A stretch of 64,000 bases of DNA from Chryseobacterium sp. LAM-KRS1 (GTDB lineage: Bacteria; Bacteroidota; Bacteroidia; Flavobacteriales; Weeksellaceae), in NCBI RefSeq assembly GCF_013184525.1, contig NZ_JAAOIZ010000003.1, positions 620,001 through 684,000 on the forward strand, written 5' to 3'. Below are positions 8,472-17,628 of this stretch, piece after piece (position 1 is the stretch's first letter; every line of letters starts with the position of its first letter). The position numbers and the translations under genes are program-made. The notes under the pieces were generated by a model. It did no database searches. It worked only from the letters and a program-made list of their open reading frames with translations, and was not told the DNA's origin.

Positions 8472-11400
8472 TTACTTTTTAATGAATTTGGAAGTAAATA
8501 CATCTTTTCCTTTGTCATCAATTGTAATTACATAGCCACCTTTGATCAAAGCAGAAACATTAATTTTTCCACCATTGATATTCCCGCTGTCTACCAACTG
8601 ACCCGCAGCACTATAAATTTTATATGCAGCTTTATCAGAAACTTTAGTAATGTTTAACACATCACTTGCCGGATTAGGATATATCTGGATACCATCGTTT
8701 TTAATAGCAGTATCAGAAGTTCCTAAATTAGAAGCAATGATCACATTATAATCCTCAACTTCTCCGTTCGGGAAACCTCCACATGCAAAAGAATCTGGAA
8801 TAGTAGCGCCTATACCTGCAGGATTTATCAGAACAGTAACAACTCTCATTCTTAAAGGAGTATTAGTCATAGCACCTGCAGGCACCGTAAAGTTTCCAGT
8901 CTTAACTGTAGCTCCAACAGGTAATGCTACCACAGGCATATTTAAAACTCTTTCATTAGCTTCAAAAACCCCATTTTTATTATAATCGATCCATGCAGCC
9001 ATACCATTAACTGAAGCACCACTAATTGTTGTAGTAACGGAAACACTTATTGAATTCGTACTATTAGGCAACAAAGTAGGTTGTAATGCAGCATTAGTGG
9101 TAAAGTTTGAGTATGAACTTCCTACAGTAGTATTATTTACTGTTCCCAACGTTACATTGGAAATATAATTAACTTGTCCACTTGTACTTGATGAAGTACA
9201 GTAAGTTACAGCTGAAGTGGTAAAGTTTGTCGAAGCTGAATATGCACCTGGAGTTCCAGAACAAACTGCAGATATCTGCACTTCGTAAGCTGTTCCATCT
9301 GTTAATCCTGTTAATGTTACTATTGGAGAAGTAGAAGTTGTTTGTTGCCAAACAGCCTGCCCTACTTTTCTATAACGGATATTATATGTTGCATTAGCTA
9401 CCGGAGTCCAGCTGATCGTTGCTCCGTTAATTGTAATATTACTTGTAGTAATTCCAGTAGGAGCCGTACCATCACAAGGAGCAAAAGCTTCAACAGTAAT
9501 AGGCTTCACAGCATAGAAAATATTTCCGATAGCAGAAATTCTCAATTTAATCACCTGGCCGTTCAATGAAGTCGGGAACGTATAAGATTCTGATCCGTCA
9601 TTAGGTGTTGAGGCAGAAAGCACAGTCCATGTTGTTCCGTTATTTGTTGTATAATCAATTTTAACGTTTGCTACACTGTAAGGAGCTGCTGTAGTACCTG
9701 CAACATCCCACTCTATTGGTGTAGGAGTATTAACGTTGGCATATTGTGTATTAACCTTAAATGGACCATTGTTCCCAACAACAACTGTTTGAATATTATA
9801 ATCTGATTGTTGTTGAGCAGGATTAGTATTATTATCTCTTACGGTTACGGCAAAATTAGTAGTTCTTGCAACTTGTGAAACTGATTCCCATGTATTATTG
9901 CTATTATCTAAATATCCATTTAATACAGATTCTAATTTAGGAAAATAACGGGTTGGGCTTGTCGTTGGATTCACAGATCTGAAAGTAGCACCACTAGTTG
10001 TTGTCCCAAGGTTATCTTTATCTATTTCAACGGAGGCATTATCAATTTCTTCCCATGCATACGTCATAGGATCGTTTTCTGCATCCGTAGCAGAAGCCGT
10101 TAATACAAATGCAGTTCCTTTAGGGATGTTATAATCCGGCATATCTGCAATTACAGGAGGATTATTGGTAATTGTAGTTTCTACATCACAAGTTTTATCA
10201 ATCAGGTTTTCATTAATCTGGTCAATACTTACAATATGGAAATATGGATCAGAATGCGGCTGAACATCAGTAGTAGCTCCGGTGATACCAGCATATCCCA
10301 TAATGGTAGATCCTGACCCTGGCTCCATATTAGTTCCTGCACTCTCTAAAGAATGAGCAAAGGTATGAGTTGCCCCTAATTGATGTCCCATTTCGTGAGC
10401 AACAAAATCTATATCAAATGTATCCCCTGATGGCGGAGCTGCTGCACTAGGATTTACACTCCCTGTTAAAGGAGAAGTAATACCAGACCCCTTCCCATAA
10501 CCCGCTACAGGATCATAAGTAGTCCCTACAGGGTTAAGGCAAACGCAACCAATACAACCAGCATTTCCTCCTCCTCCGGAAGCACCAAATAAATGTCCTA
10601 TATCATAATTAGCCTGTCCAACATTAGTTGCCAGTATATCTCTAAGAGACGTATTCCATGAAGATGGAGGTTGATTGGCATTTGTTACTGTAGCATATGG
10701 ATCCGACGTAGGATCGGCATAAATAAGCGCCGGATAATTTAATACATTTAAATGCAAAGCAAAATCTTTTTCAAAAACAAAGTTTACTCTTGTTATCGTA
10801 GCATTAATTTGCGCAAGAGCCTGAGGTACTCCTCCAAAATACTGGGTATACTCTCCTGTAACAGACATTGCTAATCTTAGTGTTCTATACTTCTTATCAT
10901 AACTTTTATTAGTAAAGCCTAACTGACTTGATGCAGATTTGCCTTTTTTAAGCAATTCATCGATTTGCTTTACGGAAGATGGAGCTTCTGCTGTACTACA
11001 TACAAATGCTTTATCTCCTGTTTTTGCTGTTTTAGGATGCACATAGTATAATCCTGTTGATTTGTCTACAGGTTCTACAAATTCATAACTCCCATTATTG
11101 AATAACATCGATTGGAAATCATTTGGAGCAACAGAAAATCGGATACTTTGTGAAGGATCATCAACTGCTGTTCCTACATATGAGCCTAATTCATATTGAT
11201 CAGCAAGCTCTTTCACCACAACAGGAAAACTATAAACATTAAAGTTTTTAATCTTACCATCCAGTGTCGGAATAGAAACAACAACCGGTTTAGCATTACG
11301 CCCAGCTTCCTGCGCGTTTTTCAATTGAGATCTTAATTGGTTCAAATCCAATTTGAAATAAGATGCAACAGCCACAGCCTTTACATCACCACCTCTTTTT

Positions 11401-11492
11401 TTGTTATCTAGTTTAGCAGCAGCTGGCGTCCATTGTGCAACGGCAGAACCACCGACTAAACTACAAAACAAAATAGTAAGTAATTTCTTCAT
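8472..11492 (-). CDS. secreted reprolysin-like metallopeptidase, FN3-GEVED, T9SS sorting domain (paralog 2)
   Basis: A 1006-residue paralog of the giant peptidase downstream. It has a signal peptide (cleavage near AVAQ, residue 20), a propeptide, and a reprolysin-like domain with HEMGHQLGATH at 366-376 (ligands H366, H370, H376; catalytic E367) and a STIMGYAG Met-turn. After that come an Ig/PKD-like region, one FN3 domain (about 680-775), one GEVED domain ending GEVEDYNV, and a C-terminal T9SS sorting domain (GIQIYPNPASDVLNIT … KFIKK). A Cys-rich NAGCIGCVC segment lies upstream of the zinc motif, as in its two paralogs. The loop before HExxH is longer than in the others (GSVNPSAAAPPSG). Probably extracellular; substrate unknown. 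It has its own promoter box and terminator, so the three paralogs look like separate units rather than an operon. Confidence 0.92.
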   Translation of the reverse strand: MKKLLTILFCSLVGGSAVAQWTPAAAKLDNKKRGGDVKAVAVASYFKLDLNQLRSQLKNAQEAGRNAKPVVVSIPTLDGKIKNFNVYSFPVVVKELADQYELGSYVGTAVDDPSQSIRFSVAPNDFQSMLFNNGSYEFVEPVDKSTGLYYVHPKTAKTGDKAFVCSTAEAPSSVKQIDELLKKGKSASSQLGFTNKSYDKKYRTLRLAMSVTGEYTQYFGGVPQALAQINATITRVNFVFEKDFALHLNVLNYPALIYADPTSDPYATVTNANQPPSSWNTSLRDILATNVGQANYDIGHLFGASGGGGNAGCIGCVCLNPVGTTYDPVAGYGKGSGITSPLTGSVNPSAAAPPSGDTFDIDFVAHEMGHQLGATHTFAHSLESAGTNMEPGSGSTIMGYAGITGATTDVQPHSDPYFHIVSIDQINENLIDKTCDVETTITNNPPVIADMPDYNIPKGTAFVLTASATDAENDPMTYAWEEIDNASVEIDKDNLGTTTSGATFRSVNPTTSPTRYFPKLESVLNGYLDNSNNTWESVSQVARTTNFAVTVRDNNTNPAQQQSDYNIQTVVVGNNGPFKVNTQYANVNTPTPIEWDVAGTTAAPYSVANVKIDYTTNNGTTWTVLSASTPNDGSESYTFPTSLNGQVIKLRISAIGNIFYAVKPITVEAFAPCDGTAPTGITTSNITINGATISWTPVANATYNIRYRKVGQAVWQQTTSTSPIVTLTGLTDGTAYEVQISAVCSGTPGAYSASTNFTTSAVTYCTSSSTSGQVNYISNVTLGTVNNTTVGSSYSNFTTNAALQPTLLPNSTNSISVSVTTTISGASVNGMAAWIDYNKNGVFEANERVLNMPVVALPVGATVKTGNFTVPAGAMTNTPLRMRVVTVLINPAGIGATIPDSFACGGFPNGEVEDYNVIIASNLGTSDTAIKNDGIQIYPNPASDVLNITKVSDKAAYKIYSAAGQLVDSGNINGGKINVSALIKGGYVITIDDKGKDVFTSKFIKK

Positions 11493-11522
11493 AAATTAAT
11501 ATATTTTTAAATTCACATTTAA

Positions 11523-11530
11523 CAAAAATA
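11523..11530 (-). promoter_or_regulatory. -7 box (TATTTTTG) of the 1006-residue peptidase
   Basis: The minus strand reads TATTTTTG, matching TAnnTTTG, 31 bases upstream of the ATG. The same octamer lies at nearly the same distance upstream of the next paralog, and the leader between box and ATG (…ATATTAATTTATG) is also conserved between the two. Confidence 0.6.
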
Positions 11531-11743
11531 TAAAATATAGAAGAGATATTTTACATAAAACACAATAAATATACAGATAAACTCAATACAACTAAAAGAC
11601 TAACTAATTAGTTAAAAAATAACACATTTTTTAAAGATAAAAAATCATATTAAAAAAAATACAAAACACATCACTTTAACAACAATTAACACAAAAGACT
11701 TTTATATCACCAGGTAATCATAAAAAACCAACATCCATACAAA

Positions 11744-11771
11744 AACCCCTATACTGTAAAATATAGGGGTT
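11744..11771 (-). terminator. intrinsic terminator after the 972-residue peptidase
   Basis: A perfect 10-bp stem AACCCCTATA / TATAGGGGTT with an 8-base loop. On the minus strand it runs into a short T-run (A at 11741-11745 on the plus strand). It sits about 80 bases past the stop, farther than the other terminators here. Confidence 0.65.
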
Positions 11772-11853
11772 AAATATTTTAATATAAAATTAATTAAACA
11801 AATTCAGTGATTATTATTAATAATATTCAAAAATAAAAATCACCTTTCATTAT

Positions 11854-14772
11854 TTATTTTTTTATAAACTTGAGACTTTCTGAAATAGTATTATCTTTTA
11901 TTGAAATGATATAAGCTCCTTTCAACAATTCAGCTACCCTTACCTGGTTATTGGTAATTACACCGCTTTTCACAAGCTGTCCAACCGCATTATGAATCTC
12001 AAAATTTGCCTTGTTGGAAACCTTAGTAATATTCAACACATCATTCGCCGGATTAGGATAGATCTGGATCCCTTCATTTTTGACGTAAGATTCTGAAGTT
12101 CCGAGATTAGATGTTACCATCACATTGTAATCTTCAACTTCTCCATAAGAAAACGTCCCGCAGGTATTAGCCGCCCCCAATGAAGCCCCGGCACTTGTTG
12201 AATAACGAAGGATAACCCTCATTCTTAAAGCCTGGCCTGTTACCGCAGACTGTGGAACTGTAAATGACCCGGTAACAGGAGCAGATATAGCAGCTACTGG
12301 GAAATTAAGAACCTTTTCAGAGTCTTCAAACGCTCCATTTCTGTTATAATCTATCCATGCTGCAACTGCATCAGTATCAGGATCACCTATAGTTACAGAA
12401 ATCGGATAAGTACTGCCTTTAACCAAATTGATCTGTAAAACAGGGTTAGTTGTATAGTTGGTATAAGAACTTGCCAGAGACGAATTGTTTATATTAGCAA
12501 CCGTTACATTAGAAATATACTCATATGTAGAATCATTTGCAGAAGAAGTACAATATGCTAAATTTTGTGTTGTGAAGTTTATGGATGCTGAATAAGTTCC
12601 TGTTGTACCACTACAAACAGTAGCCACCTGTACTTCATAAGCTGTACCATCTATCAAACCATTCAATGTAGTATAAGGAGTAGTTACATCCACCGATGTC
12701 CATACTGTTTCAGACACCTTCTTGTAACGAAGCTTATATGTAGCTCCAACAACTGGCTGCCACGCAACATCCGCAGAATTTGCTGTAATATTAGAAACAA
12801 CAATATTAATTGGTGCCGCACTCGTACAAGGAGCAAGAGTAGTAACCATGATTGATTTAACGGCATAAAAAACGTTTCCTATTGCTGAAATTCTTAATTT
12901 AATAGTTTGTCCGTTCAGAGCAGAAGGTAAGGTAACGTTTTCTGAACCGTCATTTGGTGTAGTGGCAGCAAGCACTGTCCATGTAGCCCCGTTATCAGTT
13001 GTATAATCGATCTTCACATTGGCAACACTATAAGGAGCCGCAGTCGTATTGGCAGCATCCCATTCTAAAGATGAAGCTCCGCCACCGTTAAGATACAAAG
13101 TATTAACCTTAAACGGGCCGGTATTACCCACGATAATCGTTTGATCGGCGTATTGCGTCTGCTGCTGATTAGCCGCGGGGTTATTATCTCTTACCGTTAC
13201 TGTAAATTTCGTTGTTCTCGGTACCATGGAAACAGATTCCCATTGGTTATTTGAGTTGTTAAGAACTCCTGATAACACCGAGGATAATTTAGGGAAATAT
13301 CTTGTAGGACTTGTTGTAGGAACTACTGATCTGAATGAAGCTCCGGTAGTAGTAGTCCCCAGATTATTCTTATTAATGGTAACACTTGCATTATCCATTT
13401 CTTCCCAGGTATATGTTAAAGGATCATTTTCAGCATCTGTAGCAGAAGCTGTTAAAACAAATGCTGTCCCTTTAGGAATATTATATGTAGGTAAAGCTGC
13501 AATTACTGGAGGGTTGTTAGCAACCGTAGTTTCCACATCACAGGTTTTAGCTATTAAATTAGCCTGCACCTGTTTGATTGTTGCAATATGAAAATATGCA
13601 TCAGAATGAGGCTGAACATCAGTATTCGGACCTGTAATCCCCGCATACCCCATAATAGTGGTCCCTGAACCTGGTTCTACATTGACACCCGTTCCTTCAA
13701 GACCGTGAGAGAATGTATGATTTCCACCTAACTGATGCCCCATTTCATGAGCAACATAATCAATATCAAAAGAATCTCCCTGCGGAACATTATTAGCAGG
13801 TGAAGTAATTCCGGAACCTTTACCTTCCGGTTCTGCCGTTGTAGGATCTATACAAACACATCCTATACATCCTGCATTTCCTCCTCCTCCGGAAGCACCA
13901 AATAAGTGTCCGATATCATAATTAGCATTGCCTACCACCGAAGTCAGTGTATTTTGAAGCTGTAAATTCCAGTTCCCCATCTGAGCTGCAGGAGAATATG
14001 GGTCTGTTGCAGGATCTGCATAGATAAGAGCAGGATAACTTAATACATTTAAATGCAAAGCAAAATCTTTTTCAAAAACACCATTTACCCTTGTCATTGT
14101 TGCATTAATCTGGGCAAGCGCCTGAGGAACCCCTCCGAAATACTGAGTATATTCTCCGGTCACAGACATAGCCAATCTCATCGTTCTGTATTTCTTATCA
14201 GAAGATTTAGAGAATGAAGTAGGCTGATGGGCAAAGGATTTCCCTTCCTTCAACAATTCTTTAATCTGTTGCTGAGAAACAGCACTTTCTTTTGTTGAAC
14301 AAACAAAAGCTCCCTCTTTTTTTGTTTTCGGATGTACACCATATACTGTTTTATCAGCATTTACAGCATCAATGAATTCATACTGCCCATCCTGTATAAT
14401 CATCGCCTGAAAATCATTAGGAGCCACAGAAAATCTTAAATATTTACCAGGATCATCCATACTTACTCCAACATAAGAACCCAGCTGGTATTGCTCTGCA
14501 AATTCTTTTGTCATTACAGGGAAACTATACACCGCAAATCTTTCGATCTTTCCTTTTAAAGTAGGAAGTAAAATCTCTACAGGTTTAGAATTAGTACCCA
14601 TTTCCTGAGCACCTCTAAGTTGTGTTTTAATTTTCTCGAGATCCAGCTTATAGTAATTTCTCACATTAGTGGATTCAAGTTTGTCACTTCTTTCAAATTT
14701 AGTTGGAGTCCATTGCGCAAAAGCTGAAACCCCAATTAAACTACAAAATAAAGTAGAAAATAGTTTTTTCAT
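11854..14772 (-). CDS. secreted reprolysin-like metallopeptidase, FN3-GEVED, T9SS sorting domain (paralog 3)
   Basis: A 972-residue paralog with the same layout as the 1006-residue enzyme: signal peptide (cleavage near AFAQ, residue 20), propeptide, reprolysin-like domain with HEMGHQLGGNH at 342-352 (H342, E343, H346, H352) and Met-turn TIMGYAG, Ig/PKD-like region, one FN3, one GEVED (WIDYNRNGAF loop, GEVEDYNV) and a T9SS sorting domain. The catalytic half is close to the giant paralog (SSDKKYRTMRLAMSVTGEY, GNANYDIGHLFGASGG). The last 82 residues, in contrast, are almost the same as the end of the unrelated M43 peptidase encoded just upstream (about 70 of 82 identical by eye). That suggests exchange of the sorting domain between neighbours. 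Confidence 0.92.
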   Translation of the reverse strand: MKKLFSTLFCSLIGVSAFAQWTPTKFERSDKLESTNVRNYYKLDLEKIKTQLRGAQEMGTNSKPVEILLPTLKGKIERFAVYSFPVMTKEFAEQYQLGSYVGVSMDDPGKYLRFSVAPNDFQAMIIQDGQYEFIDAVNADKTVYGVHPKTKKEGAFVCSTKESAVSQQQIKELLKEGKSFAHQPTSFSKSSDKKYRTMRLAMSVTGEYTQYFGGVPQALAQINATMTRVNGVFEKDFALHLNVLSYPALIYADPATDPYSPAAQMGNWNLQLQNTLTSVVGNANYDIGHLFGASGGGGNAGCIGCVCIDPTTAEPEGKGSGITSPANNVPQGDSFDIDYVAHEMGHQLGGNHTFSHGLEGTGVNVEPGSGTTIMGYAGITGPNTDVQPHSDAYFHIATIKQVQANLIAKTCDVETTVANNPPVIAALPTYNIPKGTAFVLTASATDAENDPLTYTWEEMDNASVTINKNNLGTTTTGASFRSVVPTTSPTRYFPKLSSVLSGVLNNSNNQWESVSMVPRTTKFTVTVRDNNPAANQQQTQYADQTIIVGNTGPFKVNTLYLNGGGASSLEWDAANTTAAPYSVANVKIDYTTDNGATWTVLAATTPNDGSENVTLPSALNGQTIKLRISAIGNVFYAVKSIMVTTLAPCTSAAPINIVVSNITANSADVAWQPVVGATYKLRYKKVSETVWTSVDVTTPYTTLNGLIDGTAYEVQVATVCSGTTGTYSASINFTTQNLAYCTSSANDSTYEYISNVTVANINNSSLASSYTNYTTNPVLQINLVKGSTYPISVTIGDPDTDAVAAWIDYNRNGAFEDSEKVLNFPVAAISAPVTGSFTVPQSAVTGQALRMRVILRYSTSAGASLGAANTCGTFSYGEVEDYNVMVTSNLGTSESYVKNEGIQIYPNPANDVLNITKVSNKANFEIHNAVGQLVKSGVITNNQVRVAELLKGAYIISIKDNTISESLKFIKK

Positions 14773-14803
14773 AAATTAATATCTTTTTAAAAATTTGGTT
14801 AAA

Positions 14804-14811
14804 CAAAAATA
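14804..14811 (-). promoter_or_regulatory. -7 box (TATTTTTG) of the 972-residue peptidase
   Basis: An exact TAnnTTTG match on the minus strand, 32 bases upstream of the ATG. It has the same octamer and a similar leader to the 1006-residue paralog. Confidence 0.6.
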
Positions 14812-15003
14812 TGAAACCAATACATATTTATACTACAAAACAGCAATAAAATCAAAAAATTATTTATACCTATAAACTATTAAATGAAAATATCAGGATA
14901 TTATTGAATTTTTAATAAACCATTCAATCCACAATAAAATCAGTCCTATAAAGCAATTGGAAATCATAATTCACAAAAGCAATTGTTAAATTATAAGTAA
15001 AAA

Positions 15004-15029
15004 AAATACCTCAGTAAACTGAGGTATTT
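15004..15029 (-). terminator. intrinsic terminator after the M43 peptidase
   Basis: A perfect 12-bp stem AAATACCTCAGT / ACTGAGGTATTT with a 2-base nominal loop, followed by T on the minus strand. It lies about 20 bases past the stop at 15048. Confidence 0.8.
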
Positions 15030-15047
15030 TCTATTGTTCTATTGAAT

Positions 15048-17066
15048 CTATTTTTTAATAAACTTAATGCTTTCTGAAACAGCATTATCTTTTATTGAAA
15101 TGACATACGCCCCTTTCACCAATTCAGCTACTCTTATCTGATTGTTGGTTATAGTGCCACTCTTTACAAGTTGCCCAACAGCATTATGAATTTCAAAATT
15201 GGCCTTATTGGAAACTTTAGTAATGTTCAATACATCATTTACCGGATTAGGATACACTTGAATTCCACTGTTTTTAATGTTAGATTCTGATGTTCCCAGT
15301 ACCTGTACTTTTAAAGATCTGCTTTGCGTTGAAGCAAAATGAGATCCGGAAAGAAGGGTTGTTCCTGATAAAGACTTAATATTGTAATATCCTCCATACG
15401 GATAGAATCCATCACCAAATTCATCATTCACTGTTAATGTATAACACTCATCAGGACTTAAGGTCCAGTTAAATGTCTTCAGGGCAGGAAGAGCTCCCGT
15501 TGATGAATCAGTATAAGGACCTCCACTCTCCACAGTAGCCCCTGAGCTATTCTTTAAAGTCCAGCTTGTTTCAGAACCATACTGATCCAACTGAAGATTA
15601 AATACAACATTAGCGTCAGCTCTCACTACAGCTCCCAGATAATTTACTGTGATATTACTGTTAGATGCTCTTTGATCCGTAGTACCATTTACTGATGTTA
15701 CATTGATATTCATTTGACCACCTAATACATTAGCATCCATTGGTAATGTAATTATCTGGTATTTATCCTGAGCAAGATTTCCTGACCAGTTATATGTTTT
15801 CGAATTACCATTTACAGAGTAAGTAATTACCGCAGATGTTAATGGGCTTGTTCCTCTATTATATAAAGATATTTTTGGATTTTGAGCTGCTGTAGTAGCA
15901 CAGGTTGCTGTAGCACATTCTCTTTCAAGCTTTACTTCTGCATCATTTGGAAATAAAGGAATTGGCTGATCTGCAATTGAAGTCTTCAGCTCCATTCTTC
16001 TTGGAGAATTATTCATTACCGCAGTAATTCTATCTTTTTGATTGATTGTAAAGATATTCATACAGGTATCATTCGTATAATCCATATAGTTCTGAACCAT
16101 TTCGAATACAGAAGGATTGGTACAACTTGCAATTGCAGGATTACAAGTATAATTGGATGTATGAGCTGTAGGAGTATCTGCACAGAAATCATCACCACAA
16201 TTTGCATCCCCCCAGATATGTCTTAGGCCTAAGAAATGCCCTACTTCGTGTGTCATCGTTCTTCCTTTATCATAAGGAGCTCCAAGAAGGAATGTATTAT
16301 TTACATTATAATCACTGCTTCCAAATGTTGCATAATTAGCCACAACACCATCTGAATAAGCTTCACCTCCCTGTACATTCAAGCCAGGTAGTCCTGACGA
16401 AGAAGGGAATTGCGCATATCCTAACAAAGTATTATCACTAAATTTCACACTCCACATATTCATGTATTTGGTAGGATCCCAAATAGTTGCAGGCTTTACA
16501 AAAGTTTCGATATCAGCTCTTGCCCATGAAGCCTGACATAAGTTAATTCTATCAATACCATTCGTAGGATTTCCATTTGGATCTACCTTAGCCAAAGCAA
16601 ACTGGATTTGCACGTCTGCCCCCACTGCATTATTATTAAAACCAGGAGTTCCCGCAAGTCTACGGTAATCGTTATTCATTACGGTAATTTGAGAAATAAC
16701 TTGCTCATCAACTATATTAGGAGCAACTCCAAGATTCTGACCATTATGGATAACATGTACTACAACAGGAATTGTAATGATATTACCATTTTGGGATTTA
16801 TTAGCTTTAGCATTTTGAACCAATGGAGCCAACCATGCTTCAAATTGGTCAGCATTCATTCTGCCAGGGAATTTTGCCTGCAAATAGTTCTCATACTCTA
16901 CTGTAGAGCATCTTTCAAAACCATGCGATTGTGTAAGTTCTTCAGAAGATTTGCTTACAAAGTCCGCTTTCTTTTTAACAGCTCCATTTTTGCTCTGAGC
17001 ACTTAAAGCAACCGTAGCAAATAGAGGTAATAAAAAAAGAAATTTCAAAGTAGTAGATTTTTTCAT
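15048..17066 (-). CDS. secreted pappalysin-like (M43) metallopeptidase with T9SS sorting domain
   Basis: A 672-residue secreted zinc protease. It has a signal peptide (residues 1-23, ending LSAQ), a propeptide to about residue 95, and an M43 pappalysin-like domain. The zinc motif HEVGHFLGLRH is at 273-283 (H273, E274, H277, H283) and the Met-turn NYMDY is at M328, followed by DTCMNIFT as is usual for M43. The region between about 480 and 590 (DQYGSETSW … DECYTLTVNDEFGDGFY) is a beta-sandwich-type segment often found in Bacteroidota exopeptidases. The last 80 residues are a T9SS sorting domain (IQVYPNPVNDVLNIT … IKFIKK). The catalytic domain is unrelated to the three reprolysin-like neighbours apart from the HExxH class, yet the sorting domain is almost that of the adjacent 972-residue protein. 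Confidence 0.9.
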   Translation of the reverse strand: MKKSTTLKFLFLLPLFATVALSAQSKNGAVKKKADFVSKSSEELTQSHGFERCSTVEYENYLQAKFPGRMNADQFEAWLAPLVQNAKANKSQNGNIITIPVVVHVIHNGQNLGVAPNIVDEQVISQITVMNNDYRRLAGTPGFNNNAVGADVQIQFALAKVDPNGNPTNGIDRINLCQASWARADIETFVKPATIWDPTKYMNMWSVKFSDNTLLGYAQFPSSSGLPGLNVQGGEAYSDGVVANYATFGSSDYNVNNTFLLGAPYDKGRTMTHEVGHFLGLRHIWGDANCGDDFCADTPTAHTSNYTCNPAIASCTNPSVFEMVQNYMDYTNDTCMNIFTINQKDRITAVMNNSPRRMELKTSIADQPIPLFPNDAEVKLERECATATCATTAAQNPKISLYNRGTSPLTSAVITYSVNGNSKTYNWSGNLAQDKYQIITLPMDANVLGGQMNINVTSVNGTTDQRASNSNITVNYLGAVVRADANVVFNLQLDQYGSETSWTLKNSSGATVESGGPYTDSSTGALPALKTFNWTLSPDECYTLTVNDEFGDGFYPYGGYYNIKSLSGTTLLSGSHFASTQSRSLKVQVLGTSESNIKNSGIQVYPNPVNDVLNITKVSNKANFEIHNAVGQLVKSGTITNNQIRVAELVKGAYVISIKDNAVSESIKFIKK

Positions 17067-17089
17067 TCTATAAATTTCTATAAGATTCG

Positions 17090-17097
17090 CAAATATA
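17090..17097 (-). promoter_or_regulatory. -7 box (TATATTTG) of the M43 peptidase
   Basis: An exact TAnnTTTG match on the minus strand, 24 bases upstream of the ATG at 17066. Confidence 0.55.
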
Positions 17098-17154
17098 TCA
17101 GTTTAGATTAATATATTTAACTATATTTAAATAAATAAAATAAAAAAATACAAA

Positions 17155-17598
17155 ATGAAAAACATTATCATATTATTACTCTCAATAACAACAACTATTA
17201 TTGGAAGTTGTCACTCTCAAAAAAGCACAGAAAACAAGCATGTTATAAAGAATAATCAGAAAAACGATCTGGAAAAAATTGAATTAACAGAGCAAACGCG
17301 AGGTACCGATAGAAAAATAACTTTTACCTCAGATTCTATAGTAACGTATCTGAATGGAGAATCAAAGATCACAAAATCAAATGATACTCAATGGACAAGT
17401 ATTGTAAAACAAACCAGTTCATTGAATCTGGATAAACTACCTTCCTATACCGCTCCAACAACAGGTCGCTTTTCGGATAGTGCTTTATCTTCAGTAATCA
17501 TTGTTACCTATAAGGGGAAAATATATCAATCTTCCGGATTCGATGCCGGAGCACCTCCAAAAGAACTGGAAGCTCTTTATCTGCTGCTAAAAAAATAA
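17155..17598 (+). CDS. small lipoprotein of unknown function
   Basis: A 147-residue protein with a lipoprotein signal: short charged start, hydrophobic stretch and a lipobox-like IIGSC with Cys at residue 19. The mature part is polar with a short lysine/asparagine-rich linker and then a compact domain of about 100 residues. The domain includes ITFTSDSIVTY and VTYKGKIYQSSGFDAGAPP, resembling small beta-rich periplasmic lipoproteins of flavobacteria. I do not recognise a named family. It is divergent from the M43 peptidase gene and converges on the DUF6048 gene, so it is probably transcribed alone. Confidence 0.75.
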   Translation: MKNIIILLLSITTTIIGSCHSQKSTENKHVIKNNQKNDLEKIELTEQTRGTDRKITFTSDSIVTYLNGESKITKSNDTQWTSIVKQTSSLNLDKLPSYTAPTTGRFSDSALSSVIIVTYKGKIYQSSGFDAGAPPKELEALYLLLKK

Positions 17599-17619
17599 AC
17601 CTGAAGAAAACTTCAGGTT
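17598..17619. terminator. bidirectional terminator between convergent genes
   Basis: A 9-bp perfect stem AACCTGAAG / CTTCAGGTT with an AAAA loop lies between the lipoprotein stop at 17598 and the DUF6048 stop at 17629. The A-run on the left side can act as the T-run for the minus-strand gene. Confidence 0.7.
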
Positions 17620-17628
17620 CAGATATTT

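Larger units (their letters stand above)
11493..11853. other. intergenic region between two peptidase genes (361 bases)
   Basis: A very AT-rich region with no credible gene. It holds the promoter box of the downstream paralog (11523-11530), a perfect 14-bp palindrome TAACTAATTAGTTA at 11601-11614 about 70 bases upstream of that box, and the terminator of the 972-residue peptidase (11744-11771). Confidence 0.7.

Noticed and set aside
11601-11614. Palindrome TAACTAATTAGTTA
   Set aside because: It is composed only of A/T with two G/C pairs, in a very AT-rich gap; a chance match is likely and no partner copy was seen.
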